From: Cytobacillus oceanisediminis
GTDB taxonomy: Bacteria; Bacillota; Bacilli; Bacillales; Cytobacillaceae
Assembly: GCF_003182355.1 (NCBI RefSeq)
Contig: NZ_QGTW01000003.1
Coordinates: forward strand, 248,001 to 312,000
Length of the DNA stretch: 64,000 nt
Direction of reading: 5' to 3'
Shown: in pieces, positions 28,311-38,092 of the stretch
Numbering within the stretch: position 1 is the first letter of the stretch
Layout of the letters: every line of letters starts with the position of its first letter
Program-made: the position numbers and the translations under genes
The notes under the pieces: generated by a model
What the model was told of the DNA's origin: nothing
Database searches by the model: none
Seen by the model: the letters and a program-made list of their open reading frames with translations, nothing else

Positions 28311-30095
28311 TTATCCTTCATTTCGAGGTATAAAAATAGAAAATGTCGTACCTTGTCCCAGCTTGCTTTGAACGGTGATATGGCCTTTGTGTGCCTCAAT
28401 AATATTTTTTGCGATAGCCAGTCCAAGTCCGGTTCCCGATCGCCCTCTGGTCCTTGCTTTATCTGCTTTGTAAAAGCGCTCAAAAACAAATGGCAGATCT
28501 TCTTCAGGTATGCCTGATCCTGAGTCTTTGACTTCAATAAACAACCCGCGTTCGTCACTGTGTTCCGTCACTTTTACTACGCCTTTCTCTGGTGTGTGGC
28601 GGATAGCATTATCGATCAGGTTCGTCATTACCTGTTCAATCCTGTCCGGATCAAAAGGTATAAACGTTTCTTTGCTCATCAAATCAAAATCAAGGCTGAT
28701 ATCTTTATCTTTTGCCAGGCCTTGAAATTTCCGGATGATCCTTTGCAGGTAAGAATTCACTTCAATTTCTTCCATTGTCAGTTGAATATGCCCCGCTTCC
28801 ATTCTAGCGAGGTCAAGAAGTTCATTTACAAGCCGTCCCATTCTTAAGGATTCGTCATAAATGACACTTGCCATTTCTTTTTTCTCTTCATCCGTTCCGG
28901 CAATATCATCAACGATTGCCTCACTATATCCCTGCATCATGGAAATAGGCGTCCTTAATTCATGTGAAACATTCGCAATGAAATCATTGCGGAGTTTATC
29001 AAGTTTCCGTTCTTCCGTCATATCCCTGATTACTGCGACAGCGCCTCTTATAAACTTATTATTATACAAAGGGCTTACAATTATCACCCAGGAACGGCCT
29101 TGAATGGAGATTTCCCCGATCTGCTCTTTTTCCGTGTTAACAGCCAGCTGAAAAAGCTCCATTACTTTGGATGGAACAGCCTCTGTATTCTTATCTGCCT
29201 CATCCTGCTCGTAGAACCAGCTTTGTAAAAAGCGTTCTGCAGGAGGATTTGTAATGAGAATGGTACCATCTCTATTAAACGTGATAACACCATCAGCCAT
29301 ACCACTTAGAATGCTTGCAAGCTGTTCTTTTTCCTGGCTAAGGGCATTCATATTAAATTTCAGCTGCCTGCCCATTTGATTAAATGCAGTAGCTAATTCA
29401 CCAATTTCATCATTTGTTAGAATCGGAACTTTTGTATCAAACTTCCCTCTCGCCACCTCAAAAGCAGCCTCTTTCATCTTTCTGAGCGGGGCGTTAATTC
29501 TTGTTGATAAGAAAAACGCAAAAATCGTCGTTAAGATGATCGCAACACCCGCAGCAAGCAAAATGAATTTTGTTGTTGATCTTGTGGTTTCCTGCATAAC
29601 CTCAATAGACTGGTAGATAAAGACTGCTCCATTGCTGTTACCCAACTCAAGCGGGACACCAATTATCAGAATCCTGCTTTCATCATCAGCGGCTGCATCC
29701 GTATATTCGGGATTAACGGAGGATACTTTCTTAACCGTTTTATTTTTCGTAAGGACTTCTTTTAAGTCTTTCTCCTCTAACAAATAAGAAACCGGAAGCT
29801 TTAATGAATCTGTATGGTTGGGAGAATAATAATATTCTGATGGCGTATTAATGATGACGACTTTTGTAACATCATCAACGAGCTCCCAGGAAATTTCCAA
29901 ACCAACATCCCGGTCATGCTCTTTCAAAATCCTGGTAATTTTATGGGCTGTATTGGTCAGCCCTATTTCTGTTTCATTTATATGGTAATTCTCAAAAAAC
30001 TCCAGAAGCATCACTGTTAATATTAGCAGTACAAAGGAAACCAATAAGAGAATTGTACCCCAAAGCTTACCTACTACACTCCGCCAGAGCATCAT
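28311..30095 (-). CDS. resE: Sensor histidine kinase ResE
   Basis: Membrane kinase of the ResDE system controlling respiration and anaerobic genes. The 594-residue protein has an N-terminal helix, an extracytoplasmic region, a second helix near residues 172-196, HAMP ([19 protein letters not shown]), PAS, HisKA with phospho-His in NVSHELRTP (about residue 370) and an ATPase domain ([34 protein letters not shown]). The start overlaps the resD stop as ATGA. Confidence 0.95.
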   Translation of the reverse strand: MMLWRSVVGKLWGTILLLVSFVLLILTVMLLEFFENYHINETEIGLTNTAHKITRILKEHDRDVGLEISWELVDDVTKVVIINTPSEYYYSPNHTDSLKLPVSYLLEEKDLKEVLTKNKTVKKVSSVNPEYTDAAADDESRILIIGVPLELGNSNGAVFIYQSIEVMQETTRSTTKFILLAAGVAIILTTIFAFFLSTRINAPLRKMKEAAFEVARGKFDTKVPILTNDEIGELATAFNQMGRQLKFNMNALSQEKEQLASILSGMADGVITFNRDGTILITNPPAERFLQSWFYEQDEADKNTEAVPSKVMELFQLAVNTEKEQIGEISIQGRSWVIIVSPLYNNKFIRGAVAVIRDMTEERKLDKLRNDFIANVSHELRTPISMMQGYSEAIVDDIAGTDEEKKEMASVIYDESLRMGRLVNELLDLARMEAGHIQLTMEEIEVNSYLQRIIRKFQGLAKDKDISLDFDLMSKETFIPFDPDRIEQVMTNLIDNAIRHTPEKGVVKVTEHSDERGLFIEVKDSGSGIPEEDLPFVFERFYKADKARTRGRSGTGLGLAIAKNIIEAHKGHITVQSKLGQGTTFSIFIPRNEG

Positions 30096-30808
30096 TCATT
30101 GACAACCTCGAACTTATAGCCCACGCCCCATACTGTCACAATCATTCGGGCAGCCAGCTCGGAAACTTTGTTTAGCTTTTCACGCAAGCGTTTCACATGT
30201 GTATCTACTGTTCTTAAATCCCCAAAGAATTCATAGTGCCATACTTCTTTTAACAGCTGCTCACGGTCAAAGACCTTATCCGGTGCCTTTGCAAGAAAGT
30301 AGAGCAATTCATATTCTTTTGGAGTCAAACTTACTTCTTTCCCATCAGCCAATACCCTGTGGGCATCATTATCAATGGTTAAATGCGGAAACACAATGAC
30401 ATCTTTGGCTGTGGTTTCTGTTTGAAGGTAAGTCGTTTTCGAAGATCTGCGCAATAAGGCCTTTACGCGCAAAACAACTTCCCTAGGACTGAACGGCTTT
30501 ACAATGTAATCATCAGTTCCTACTTCAAACCCCTGAACACGATTAACCTCTTCACCCTTGGCTGTCAGCATGATAACAGGAGTAGCTTTTTTTTCTCTAA
30601 GATCCCTGCATACTTCAATCCCGTCCTTGCCAGGCATCATTAAGTCAAGAAGAATGACATCATAATCGTTTGCCAATGCCTTTGATAAAGCCTGATTCCC
30701 ATCTTCTGCTTCATCAATTGTATAATTCTCGCGTTCAAGATACATTTTTAATAATCGGCGAATTCTTTCCTCATCATCCACTACTAAAATCTTTACTTCG
30801 TTTTTCAT
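30092..30808 (-). CDS. resD: Response regulator ResD
   Basis: This OmpR-family regulator of 238 residues has a receiver domain with acidic pocket (VVDDEER), phospho-acceptor Asp in [14 protein letters not shown] and K in LTAKGEEV. The winged-helix DNA-binding domain ([34 protein letters not shown]) follows. In B. subtilis it activates ctaA, resABC, fnr and nitrate genes. A partial terminator lies between resC and resD, so resDE can be read from resABC and probably from its own promoter. Confidence 0.95.
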   Translation of the reverse strand: MKNEVKILVVDDEERIRRLLKMYLERENYTIDEAEDGNQALSKALANDYDVILLDLMMPGKDGIEVCRDLREKKATPVIMLTAKGEEVNRVQGFEVGTDDYIVKPFSPREVVLRVKALLRRSSKTTYLQTETTAKDVIVFPHLTIDNDAHRVLADGKEVSLTPKEYELLYFLAKAPDKVFDREQLLKEVWHYEFFGDLRTVDTHVKRLREKLNKVSELAARMIVTVWGVGYKFEVVNE

Positions 30809-30860
30809 TTCACAAATCCCCCAAATGATTTAATAAAGAAATAAATGAAGTTTTAAATAA

Positions 30861-30887
30861 AGCCTTCACTATAGTGAAGTGAAGGCT
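30861..30887 (-). terminator. Terminator between resC and resD
   Basis: AGCCTTCACT pairs perfectly with AGTGAAGGCT; the minus-strand tail TTTATTTAAAA is only moderately T-rich, so read-through into resDE is likely. Confidence 0.7.
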
Positions 30888-30899
30888 CATATTTTCCAA

Positions 30900-32081
30900 T
30901 TATGATCCGGCATAGGAGTGCAGACCAGCAATGACCAGGTTAACAGCAACAAGATTGAACATAATAATGATAAATCCTATTACAGCAAGCCAGGCCGACT
31001 TTTCGCCATGCCAGCCTTTAGAAAGGCGTAGATGAAGATAAGCTGCATAGAATAGGAACGTAATAAGCGCCCATACTTCCTTCGGATCCCATCCCCAAAA
31101 ACGTGTCCAGGCAATCTGTGCCCATATCATGGCAAAAATCAGTGCTCCGAGCGTAAATACCGGAAATCCGATTAATACGGAACGATAGCCAATCTCGTCC
31201 ACTAAATCAAGATTGATATTTTTTGCAAGAGGCTGTAGCGCTGCACCAACCCGTTTTCGGAGAATCGCTCTTAAAAGCAGATATAGAATGATTCCTGAAG
31301 CCAATGACCATATAACCGTATTTAATTTTTTTGCATTAATTATTGCTGGCATTTCCGCTAATGGTTCAAATTTCCCTTTAGTCAGGAGCTGCCCTTCATT
31401 CGGACCTGTTAAAGCAGGCATATGATATTCAAGAACGGCTTCCTGCCCGTTCTTATCGATCCAATTAAATTCTGCTTTATAGCCCATAGCCGAGAAGGTT
31501 GAGCTGATGATGACAAAGCCAAGTGTACAAACCAATCCGAACATAACAGCTTCAAGCCAGAATCTCTGTTTGCTTTGTTTGGTTTGGTCAACAGACTTTA
31601 CTAAATAAATAATTCCTGCTGCGAAACTCACAGCCAAAATTGCTTGCCCAACGGCAGCAGTTGTGACGTGTATATGGAGCCAGTCACTTTGCAAAGCCGG
31701 GATCAGCGGTGAAACTTCCCTTGGAAACATGCTTGCATACGCGATCATAAGCAATGCTACCGGAAGCGTAAAAACTCCCAAAATTGGTGTTTTATAAATT
31801 AGGTAGATAACAATAAATGCACCTACAAGGGACATTCCAAAGAATGTTGTAAATTCAAATAAGTTGCTGACTGGCGCGTGCCCGGCAGCAATCCATCGTG
31901 TAATAAAGTATCCAAGCTGGGCAATAAAACCAATTATAGAAATCCAAAGTCCGAGGGTTGCCCACTTGTTTGGCCCTTTTTTAGGGTTTTTCTTATCTTT
32001 AATGGAGCCAGCAAAAAAGACAGTAGCAATTAAATAGAGGATAAAAGCTGTATATAGTAAATTGCTGCTTAAATTAACCAC
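30900..32081 (-). CDS. resC: Cytochrome c biogenesis protein ResC (CcsA-type)
   Basis: The 393-residue polytopic heme-handling subunit of the System II cytochrome c synthase works with ResB. It carries the Trp-rich heme-binding motif [20 protein letters not shown] near residue 325 and conserved His residues on flanking helices ([19 protein letters not shown]). The start is GTG at 32081, with GGAGG upstream. It lies 12 bases after resB. Confidence 0.94.
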   Translation of the reverse strand: MVNLSSNLLYTAFILYLIATVFFAGSIKDKKNPKKGPNKWATLGLWISIIGFIAQLGYFITRWIAAGHAPVSNLFEFTTFFGMSLVGAFIVIYLIYKTPILGVFTLPVALLMIAYASMFPREVSPLIPALQSDWLHIHVTTAAVGQAILAVSFAAGIIYLVKSVDQTKQSKQRFWLEAVMFGLVCTLGFVIISSTFSAMGYKAEFNWIDKNGQEAVLEYHMPALTGPNEGQLLTKGKFEPLAEMPAIINAKKLNTVIWSLASGIILYLLLRAILRKRVGAALQPLAKNINLDLVDEIGYRSVLIGFPVFTLGALIFAMIWAQIAWTRFWGWDPKEVWALITFLFYAAYLHLRLSKGWHGEKSAWLAVIGFIIIMFNLVAVNLVIAGLHSYAGS

Positions 32082-32093
32082 TCCGATTCCTCC

Positions 32094-33725
32094 TTAGCTT
32101 TTCTTCTCACTTTGATTTTGCAGCTGGTCTTCAGGTTCGTTAATACCGGTTCCATCCAGAACTGCTTCAATTTCCCTTTTAAGTCCATGCCAGTTTTTAT
32201 TTGTGTGGCCGGCTACCCACACTTCGCCATTAACACGGCGAAGCCAAATGCGGCGATGGTTCCAGTAAGACCCCTGAGCAACCCCAATCATGAAAATGGC
32301 ACCGCCCAATGCGATAATCCACAGAGTTAAATCTTTCCGGACCGTCAGAGCCGATACATTCTTAGTATCTACTCCTTTAAATGCCATCTTGTATTCATTA
32401 TCGCCAAATGGCTCAATTGTCTGCCTAATAGCAACAAAACTGATCTCACCATCAGGCTTATCCGGTGTAAACATCTTAAAAACAAAGGCAGGATTATTTG
32501 GAATTCTTGATTTTGTAACCGGCTCCCCGTTTTCATCAAATTCAAAGTCAGGGAAATAGCTGACAATTTCAGTTTTATATCCATTTCCGAGATCATAAAC
32601 ATCCTTTGGATCATTTAAATCAATTGTTAAATCGCCAAACTCTTCACCCGTCTGTTTATTGGTCAAGGCGAAAGACATTTTATTTAATTCATTAAGTTTG
32701 TAATCCACTTGGTATAAGGCAAATTTATCAAACTTAAGAGGCTCATTTACTCTAATTTCATAGTCCTTAACTTTCTCTAGGTCTGCCTCTTCCCCAGCAA
32801 CTGCATCACCCTGTTTTTTATAAAGAGTGACGTTTGACTGATAATTTTTGGCTACCATACCGGCTTTATCGATGGCTTCCCCAAACACTTCATTATCTTT
32901 CTCTTTATCGTACACTTCAAGAATGAATGCATCATTCTTCAGGTAGTATTCTCCATTGGTTTCAGGAATGACCTTTGTCTCGCCTTCCCGAATCCATAGA
33001 ATTTTATCTACATACATGCCGGGAACAAAACGCAGCATTCCGCCTATTAGAAATATGATAAGTCCAACATGGTTAACATATGGGCCCCATCTTGAAAAAC
33101 GGCCTTTCTCGGCAAGAAGGTTTCCATCTTCTTCTCTTATATTGTATTTTTTTTCTTTTAATTTTTCTTTTGCCATTGAAAAAGCCTTGTCTGTTTCTTC
33201 TACTTCTGAAACTCCAAAAACCCTTTGGCGCTGCAGATAGCTTTCGTGCCGGCTGACCCTCTGCTTCTTCAAAGCCCTGTATAAAGGGACAACCCTGTCA
33301 AGGCTGCATATTACCAGCGATATTCCAATGGAGGCAATCAAAATAAGATACCACCAGGAGCTATAAAGATTATGGAATCCTAGATCATAGTATAGCTTGC
33401 CTATCCAGCCATACTGATCTTCGTAATACTCGGCAGCAGGCATAATTGGCGGAATATACATTTCCTGGGGCAGGATCGTGCCAAGTGCTGAAGCAACCAG
33501 CGTAATTACAATAAGCCAGACCCCGACTTTTACGGATGAAAAGAAATTCCATATTTTATCAATAATCGTTTTATTATAGGTTTGCGAACGGCGGGCACTT
33601 CCTTCATATCGCATATCCAGAAGTTTCTTATCTCTTTCTTTTTCTTCCAGTACCTTGCCGCAGGATTCACAGAGAACCGTTCCATGCGGATTTACATGGC
33701 CGCAGTCGCATTTTACTTCTTTCAT
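32094..33725 (-). CDS. resB: Cytochrome c biogenesis protein ResB (Ccs1-type)
   Basis: The 543-residue System II partner of ResC delivers heme to apocytochrome c. An N-terminal zinc-ribbon-like segment (CDCGHVNP, then CESCGK) precedes four membrane helices and a large extracytoplasmic domain (about residues 230-455), with a final helix near 472-490. GGGGAG lies before the ATG. It sits 20 bases after resA. Confidence 0.94.
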   Translation of the reverse strand: MKEVKCDCGHVNPHGTVLCESCGKVLEEKERDKKLLDMRYEGSARRSQTYNKTIIDKIWNFFSSVKVGVWLIVITLVASALGTILPQEMYIPPIMPAAEYYEDQYGWIGKLYYDLGFHNLYSSWWYLILIASIGISLVICSLDRVVPLYRALKKQRVSRHESYLQRQRVFGVSEVEETDKAFSMAKEKLKEKKYNIREEDGNLLAEKGRFSRWGPYVNHVGLIIFLIGGMLRFVPGMYVDKILWIREGETKVIPETNGEYYLKNDAFILEVYDKEKDNEVFGEAIDKAGMVAKNYQSNVTLYKKQGDAVAGEEADLEKVKDYEIRVNEPLKFDKFALYQVDYKLNELNKMSFALTNKQTGEEFGDLTIDLNDPKDVYDLGNGYKTEIVSYFPDFEFDENGEPVTKSRIPNNPAFVFKMFTPDKPDGEISFVAIRQTIEPFGDNEYKMAFKGVDTKNVSALTVRKDLTLWIIALGGAIFMIGVAQGSYWNHRRIWLRRVNGEVWVAGHTNKNWHGLKREIEAVLDGTGINEPEDQLQNQSEKKS

Positions 33726-33745
33726 ATATAAAAACTCCCCGTAAC

Positions 33746-34270
33746 TTATGGTTTAATCTGTTCCATATAGTCCTTAATCGTCGCTTCCGTCATCTCTCCT
33801 GTTATATACTTGATCACCTTTCCTTCTTTATCAATAAGAAAAGTGGCAGGAAGAGGATTAATCCCATACGCTGATTGAACCTGGCCATCCTTATCTGTTA
33901 CAATTGGAAACGACAAGTTGTAACGGTCAGAAAATTTATTTACTGCCAGGTCGGTTTCCCCTACATTGACAGCCAGAACCTGAACCCCCTGGTCTTTAAA
34001 TTGTTTATATTGGTTGTTCATATATGGCATTTCTTTTTCACAAGGCTTGCACCATGTTCCCCAGAAGTTCAGGAAAACCCCTTGCCCTTCATAATCCGAA
34101 AGCCGATGTTTTTCCCCATCCATATCTGTCAGAACAAAGTCAGGCGCTTTTTCTCCGACAGCGACCTTTTGCACCTGATCTTTTGTAAAATTAGCGTATA
34201 AGGTATATGCCACGGCAGCACCAAGGACAAGCAGAATGACCGTTCTAATTACCAGACGCTTCTTTTTCAT
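33746..34270 (-). CDS. resA: Thiol-disulfide oxidoreductase ResA
   Basis: This membrane-anchored thioredoxin-like protein reduces the CxxCH heme-binding cysteines of apocytochrome c outside the membrane. The 174-residue protein has an N-terminal anchor (about residues 7-25) and active site WCKPCEK near residues 73-79. Other family features are GEKAPDF and the cis-Pro loop PLPATFLID. It is the first gene of resABC. Confidence 0.95.
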   Translation of the reverse strand: MKKKRLVIRTVILLVLGAAVAYTLYANFTKDQVQKVAVGEKAPDFVLTDMDGEKHRLSDYEGQGVFLNFWGTWCKPCEKEMPYMNNQYKQFKDQGVQVLAVNVGETDLAVNKFSDRYNLSFPIVTDKDGQVQSAYGINPLPATFLIDKEGKVIKYITGEMTEATIKDYMEQIKP

Positions 34271-34506
34271 ATAAAATTCCCTCCCAAAGCCAACCCCTTA
34301 CGATTAAATCAAATCGGGAAAAGGAGTCTAAAAAATCAAATTTCTTCAGTATTAGCAATTTATCAGGTTACTATGTAGCAATTTAAGATCATGAATTGCC
34401 TGCACAGCTGTTTACTATTATATCATTTTTCAACATCCCGACATTGTTAACAATCGTAAGTAACTGTGACACTTCTATGAATTTTTCAGAAGCTGACAGC
34501 TATTTA

Positions 34507-35232
34507 TCACTTTTTCTTCATCGCAAGTGCACGAAGCTGTTTCACCTCATGTGCTGTTAATTCCCTTGCATCACCAGCTGATAATCCCTGCAAAGTCAGA
34601 AAGCCATATCTTTCCCTTTTAAGCTTCAGAACAGGATGCCCTATAGCTTCAAACATTCTTCTTACCTGGCGGTTACGCCCTTCATGAATGCTGATCTCAA
34701 TAATGGCTGTTTGTTTTTTCTTGTCCATTGATAAAAGCTTTGTCCGTGCAGGCGCTGTTTTTCCATCTTCTAAAATAACCCCTCTTTGAAGGTTCTTAAT
34801 ACTTTCCCTGGACGGAATTCCTTTCACCTTGGCAACATACACCTTCTCGATTTCATTGCTTGGATGCATTAGCAGATTTGCAAACTCACCATCATTGGTA
34901 AGAACCAGGAGGCCTGATGTATCATAATCCAGCCTTCCTACAGGATAAATTCTTTGTTTTATTCCTTCAAAGTAATCTGTGACGACTTTCCTTCCCTTAT
35001 CATCGGATACAGCTGAAATCACACCTCTCGGCTTATAAAGGAGATAGTAAACAGGCTCTTCCCTTTCTACAGGGATTCCATCGACTTCTATGCGATCTGA
35101 TGCCGACACCTTTACACCCAACTCTCTAACTGTTTTTCCGTTTACCTTTACACGTCCCTCAGCCATAAGCTCCTCAGCTTTTCTTCGTGAAGCAATCCCT
35201 GCATGGGCAATAACTTTTTGCAATCTTTCCAT
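34507..35232 (-). CDS. rluB: 23S rRNA pseudouridine synthase RluB
   Basis: Isomerises a uridine in helix 80-93 region of 23S rRNA (U2605 in E. coli). The 241-residue protein has an S4 RNA-binding domain at about residues 1-60 (RLQKVIAHAGIASRRKAEELM) and catalytic GRLDYDTSGLLVLTNDG with its Asp near residue 103. HEGRNRQVRRMFEAIGHPV is a family signature. It was formerly ypuL. A gap of about 235 bases separates it from resA; no gene is visible there. Confidence 0.94.
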   Translation of the reverse strand: MERLQKVIAHAGIASRRKAEELMAEGRVKVNGKTVRELGVKVSASDRIEVDGIPVEREEPVYYLLYKPRGVISAVSDDKGRKVVTDYFEGIKQRIYPVGRLDYDTSGLLVLTNDGEFANLLMHPSNEIEKVYVAKVKGIPSRESIKNLQRGVILEDGKTAPARTKLLSMDKKKQTAIIEISIHEGRNRQVRRMFEAIGHPVLKLKRERYGFLTLQGLSAGDARELTAHEVKQLRALAMKKK

Positions 35233-35391
35233 TTATGTCACCTCATAGATTTAATAACAGATTTTCATTCTTTTTTCACTCCTAATGAATTATGACACAA
35301 TTCGCCATGTTTTCAAAGCAGCCATGATTAAATAAGATGAGTTCGCAGCGAGGGTGTATTAGCCTGAAGTTCGGATATGAGTCCAAAAGCA

Positions 35392-35420
35392 AAGAAGATA
35401 CCTTCAGCAGGTATCTTCTT
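35392..35420. terminator. Terminator downstream of spmB
   Basis: AAGAAGATACC pairs perfectly with GGTATCTTCTT around a 7-base loop, 70 bases beyond the spmB stop. Confidence 0.8.
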
Positions 35421-35488
35421 TATAATACTGATTTATTAAGAACTTATTAATTTCCTAAAAATCCCCCGGCCAGGAAAGCAGCTGAATC

Positions 35489-36025
35489 TTATACACTTCC
35501 AAACACAAGCGTTACAACAATGATTGCAGCAATGATACCTGCCAAATCGGCAAGCAGGCCAACTTTTAAAGCGTCCCCCATTTTCTTGATTCCAACCGCC
35601 CCAAAATAAACGGTTAATACATAGAAGGTCGTATCAGTGCTTCCCTGCAGGACTGAAGCAAGCCTTCCAACAAAAGAGTCCGGTCCATGGACCGCTATTA
35701 AATCGCTGGTCATCCCCAGTGCAGCAGTTCCGGAAATAGGACGAATAATAGCCAGAGGCACGATATCTGGAGGAACTCCGATTGCTTCAAGTCCTGGTCT
35801 GATAAAATCCATAAAATATTCAAGTGCTCCAGACGCCCTGAAAACCGAGATTGCTACAAGCATGCCGACGAGGAAAGGAATAATCGATACCGCAATTTTA
35901 ATGCCTTCTTTTCCGCCTTCTACGAAGCTTTCATATGTAGGAACCTGTTTAAAGGTGCCATAAAGTAATATAAAACCTATTAAGACTGGAATAAACCAGA
36001 GTGAGATAACCGATACGATCTCCAT
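35489..36025 (-). CDS. spmB: Spore maturation protein SpmB
   Basis: The 178-residue nucleoside-recognition (Gate) domain membrane protein has five or so helices and contains PFLVGMLVAISVFRASGALE and RPISGTAALG. With SpmA it is needed for proper spore core dehydration and heat resistance. It sits 7 bases after spmA in the dacB-spmA-spmB operon. Confidence 0.94.
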   Translation of the reverse strand: MEIVSVISLWFIPVLIGFILLYGTFKQVPTYESFVEGGKEGIKIAVSIIPFLVGMLVAISVFRASGALEYFMDFIRPGLEAIGVPPDIVPLAIIRPISGTAALGMTSDLIAVHGPDSFVGRLASVLQGSTDTTFYVLTVYFGAVGIKKMGDALKVGLLADLAGIIAAIIVVTLVFGSV

Positions 36026-36032
36026 TTTTACC

Positions 36033-36620
36033 TCATCCTTTACGGGTTCTTCGATAATAGAAATAACGGTCGATCATTATTGCCGCCAATGTAGAGCAAA
36101 AGGTAGCCACTAAAGTAGGTCCCACGATATCAGTCGGAGAGGCGGAGTTATAATTCATCCGGATCGCTATCACGGTTGTAGGTATTAAAGTGAGGCTGGA
36201 AGTATTGATAGCCAAAAAAGTAATCATTGACCTGCTCGCTTCATTTTTGCCCCCATTCAATTCTTTGAGTTCCTCCATAGCTTTAATGCCGAGCGGTGTT
36301 GCAGCATTTCCAAGACCAAACATATTGGCCATCATATTGGAAAGTATATATCCCATCGCCGGATGGTCATTTGGCACCTCTGGAAAAAGCTTTTTTACAA
36401 TCGGCCTGAAAAGGGCTGCCAGCTTTTTTAGCAGTCCGGCATCTTCAGCAATTCTCATCATGCCAAGCCAAAAAACAAGGATGCTGATCAACCCGATACA
36501 TAATGTGACTGCTTCTTTTGCACCATTAAAAATCGCTTCATTCACTTCATTCATGGTGCCATTAATCATCGCAAAAATGATTCCAATAGCAGTCAGCATT
36601 ACCCAAATAATATTAACCAT
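36033..36620 (-). CDS. spmA: Spore maturation protein SpmA
   Basis: The 195-residue membrane protein has the Gate domain (GLISILVFWLGMMRIAEDAGL) and the conserved NMMANMFGLGNAATPLGIKAM. It overlaps the end of dacB by eight bases. It partners with SpmB in forespore dehydration; the transported molecule is unknown. Confidence 0.94.
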   Translation of the reverse strand: MVNIIWVMLTAIGIIFAMINGTMNEVNEAIFNGAKEAVTLCIGLISILVFWLGMMRIAEDAGLLKKLAALFRPIVKKLFPEVPNDHPAMGYILSNMMANMFGLGNAATPLGIKAMEELKELNGGKNEASRSMITFLAINTSSLTLIPTTVIAIRMNYNSASPTDIVGPTLVATFCSTLAAIMIDRYFYYRRTRKG

Positions 36621-37764
36621 TTTTCTTCACTCCGGCGATGGAAGTAAACAGACTTCTAAAATAGTCTAATAGAGACTTATCTTTGTTTTCCTTTTCCAAT
36701 TTATAGTATATAGGAAGTTTTTTTACAGGCTGGTTATCAAAATAGACGGTTGCCTGTCCTACAACTTCCGGTATTTCCCGGCTGTCTTCCCACTCCTCCT
36801 TTGGCTTTTGAAGCTTGAGGTCAATTTCAAACTGATTTTTTTCTTCTTTTGTCACTGGGTAGGTATATGCTTGTTTCAAATACACTTTATTTTTATAAAA
36901 ACTATCTTCTATATCCTTAATAGTCCCTTGGGGCAGAACCTCTACAACATCGTAACTTTTAAATGCAGTCTCATACATATTGATATGGTCGTTCCAATCA
37001 TCAGGTCCATTTAAAGTTACAGCTATCAGGTTCAAATTACCTTTCGAAGCAGTAGTGACAAGGGTTCTCTTTGCCCGTTTCGTATAACCTGTCTTTCCGC
37101 CGGTGCAATACTCATATAACTCTGTCAACAGCCTGTTCTTGTTTTTCCATACTCTGTCCCAGCTTTCATTCGGATTTGGAGCCCTGTGCACTTTCGTACC
37201 TGCAATCTGTTGATACATTTCATTTTTCATGGCGTATCTTGTTAACAAGGCCATGTCATAGGCTGTTGAATAATGGTCTTCATGGTCATCCAGTCCATGC
37301 GGATTGGCAAAATGGGTATTTTTCATACCAATTTCTTCTGCTTTTTGGTTCATTAAAAAGCTAAACCCTTCCAGGCTCCCGCCAACATACTCTGCAATGG
37401 CAACTGCAGAATCATTCCCTGAACGAAGCATAAGTCCGTATACCAAGTCCTCAAGCTTTATTTTTTCACCCGGCTGCAGATAAATCGATGAACCTTCAGC
37501 TCTTACAGCCCGATCACTGACTTTAACCATTTCATCCATCTTTCCGGATTCTATCGCCAGGATGGCAGTCATGATTTTTGTAATACTCGCAATTCTTCTG
37601 ACTTTATTTGCTTCCTTCTCAAAAAGGATCCGCCCTGAATCCTGCTCCATTAATATAGCGCTTCGAGCACTAACTGAAACAGAAGCTTCTGCCTTCTGCG
37701 GAATATTCATGATTGCCAATCCGGCAACTAACGTTATGGCCATCAGCCTGTGTAAGATTTTCAT
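36613..37764 (-). CDS. dacB: D-alanyl-D-alanine carboxypeptidase DacB (PBP5*)
   Basis: Mother-cell low-molecular-weight PBP that trims cross-linking of spore cortex. The start is set at the ATG at 37764, giving 383 residues, the B. subtilis length, with an N-terminal signal peptide; an upstream in-frame ATG at 37899 would add 45 residues before the signal and precedes the inferred transcription start. SxxK is SITK (near residue 61), SxN is SGN and KTG is TGGKTGYT. AAGGAG lies about 15 bases before the ATG, a rather long spacing. Confidence 0.92.
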   Translation of the reverse strand: MKILHRLMAITLVAGLAIMNIPQKAEASVSVSARSAILMEQDSGRILFEKEANKVRRIASITKIMTAILAIESGKMDEMVKVSDRAVRAEGSSIYLQPGEKIKLEDLVYGLMLRSGNDSAVAIAEYVGGSLEGFSFLMNQKAEEIGMKNTHFANPHGLDDHEDHYSTAYDMALLTRYAMKNEMYQQIAGTKVHRAPNPNESWDRVWKNKNRLLTELYEYCTGGKTGYTKRAKRTLVTTASKGNLNLIAVTLNGPDDWNDHINMYETAFKSYDVVEVLPQGTIKDIEDSFYKNKVYLKQAYTYPVTKEEKNQFEIDLKLQKPKEEWEDSREIPEVVGQATVYFDNQPVKKLPIYYKLEKENKDKSLLDYFRSLFTSIAGVKKNG

Positions 37765-37883
37765 TGCACAAACCCCGTCTCCTTTTATGGATGTCAATTT
37801 TCTCAGAAAAGCTCGGGAAACCCATTGCATAATAAAAATGCTGCTTGAAAAGGATGCCGATGTACTTTTCTTTTGTTTGTACA

Positions 37884-37911
37884 AGTTTATGCAGGACAAG
37901 TAGTGATATGA
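37884..37911 (-). promoter_or_regulatory. Candidate sigma-E promoter of dacB-spmAB
   Basis: On the minus strand TCATATC (37911-37905), a 13-base spacer and CATAAACT (37891-37884) match sigma-E boxes with one change in each. The layout matches the spoIIM promoter at 59893-59920. It implies a leader of about 110 bases. Confidence 0.5.
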
Positions 37912-37978
37912 CTATTAAGTAAAACTTGCCCTGATGCTATTGAAGCACACATAAGCTTGTCCTCTTTTCAAAGACCTT

Positions 37979-38040
37979 ATCTGTTGATTTCCGCTCTGGA
38001 AGCTCGCTTTCCACGGGCGGTCCGTTCCAATCAATCAAAA
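37979..38040 (+). repeat. Intergenic repeat fragment D
   Basis: Only the left end survives: CTGTTGATTTCC and then AGCTCGCTTTCC with GGGCGGTCC, followed by a short CAATCAA remnant of the right half. It is an internally deleted copy of the 240 bp family, between dacB and the sod terminator. Confidence 0.6.
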
Positions 38041-38055
38041 TAGCTTTTAAAAAAA

Positions 38056-38086
38056 GACGGGAAACAGTATTTTCTGTTTCCCGTTT
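38056..38086 (-). terminator. Terminator of the superoxide dismutase gene
   Basis: GACGGGAAACAG pairs with CTGTTTCCCGT around TATTTT, followed by a T-run on the minus strand. Confidence 0.88.
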
Positions 38087-38092
38087 ACTTAT

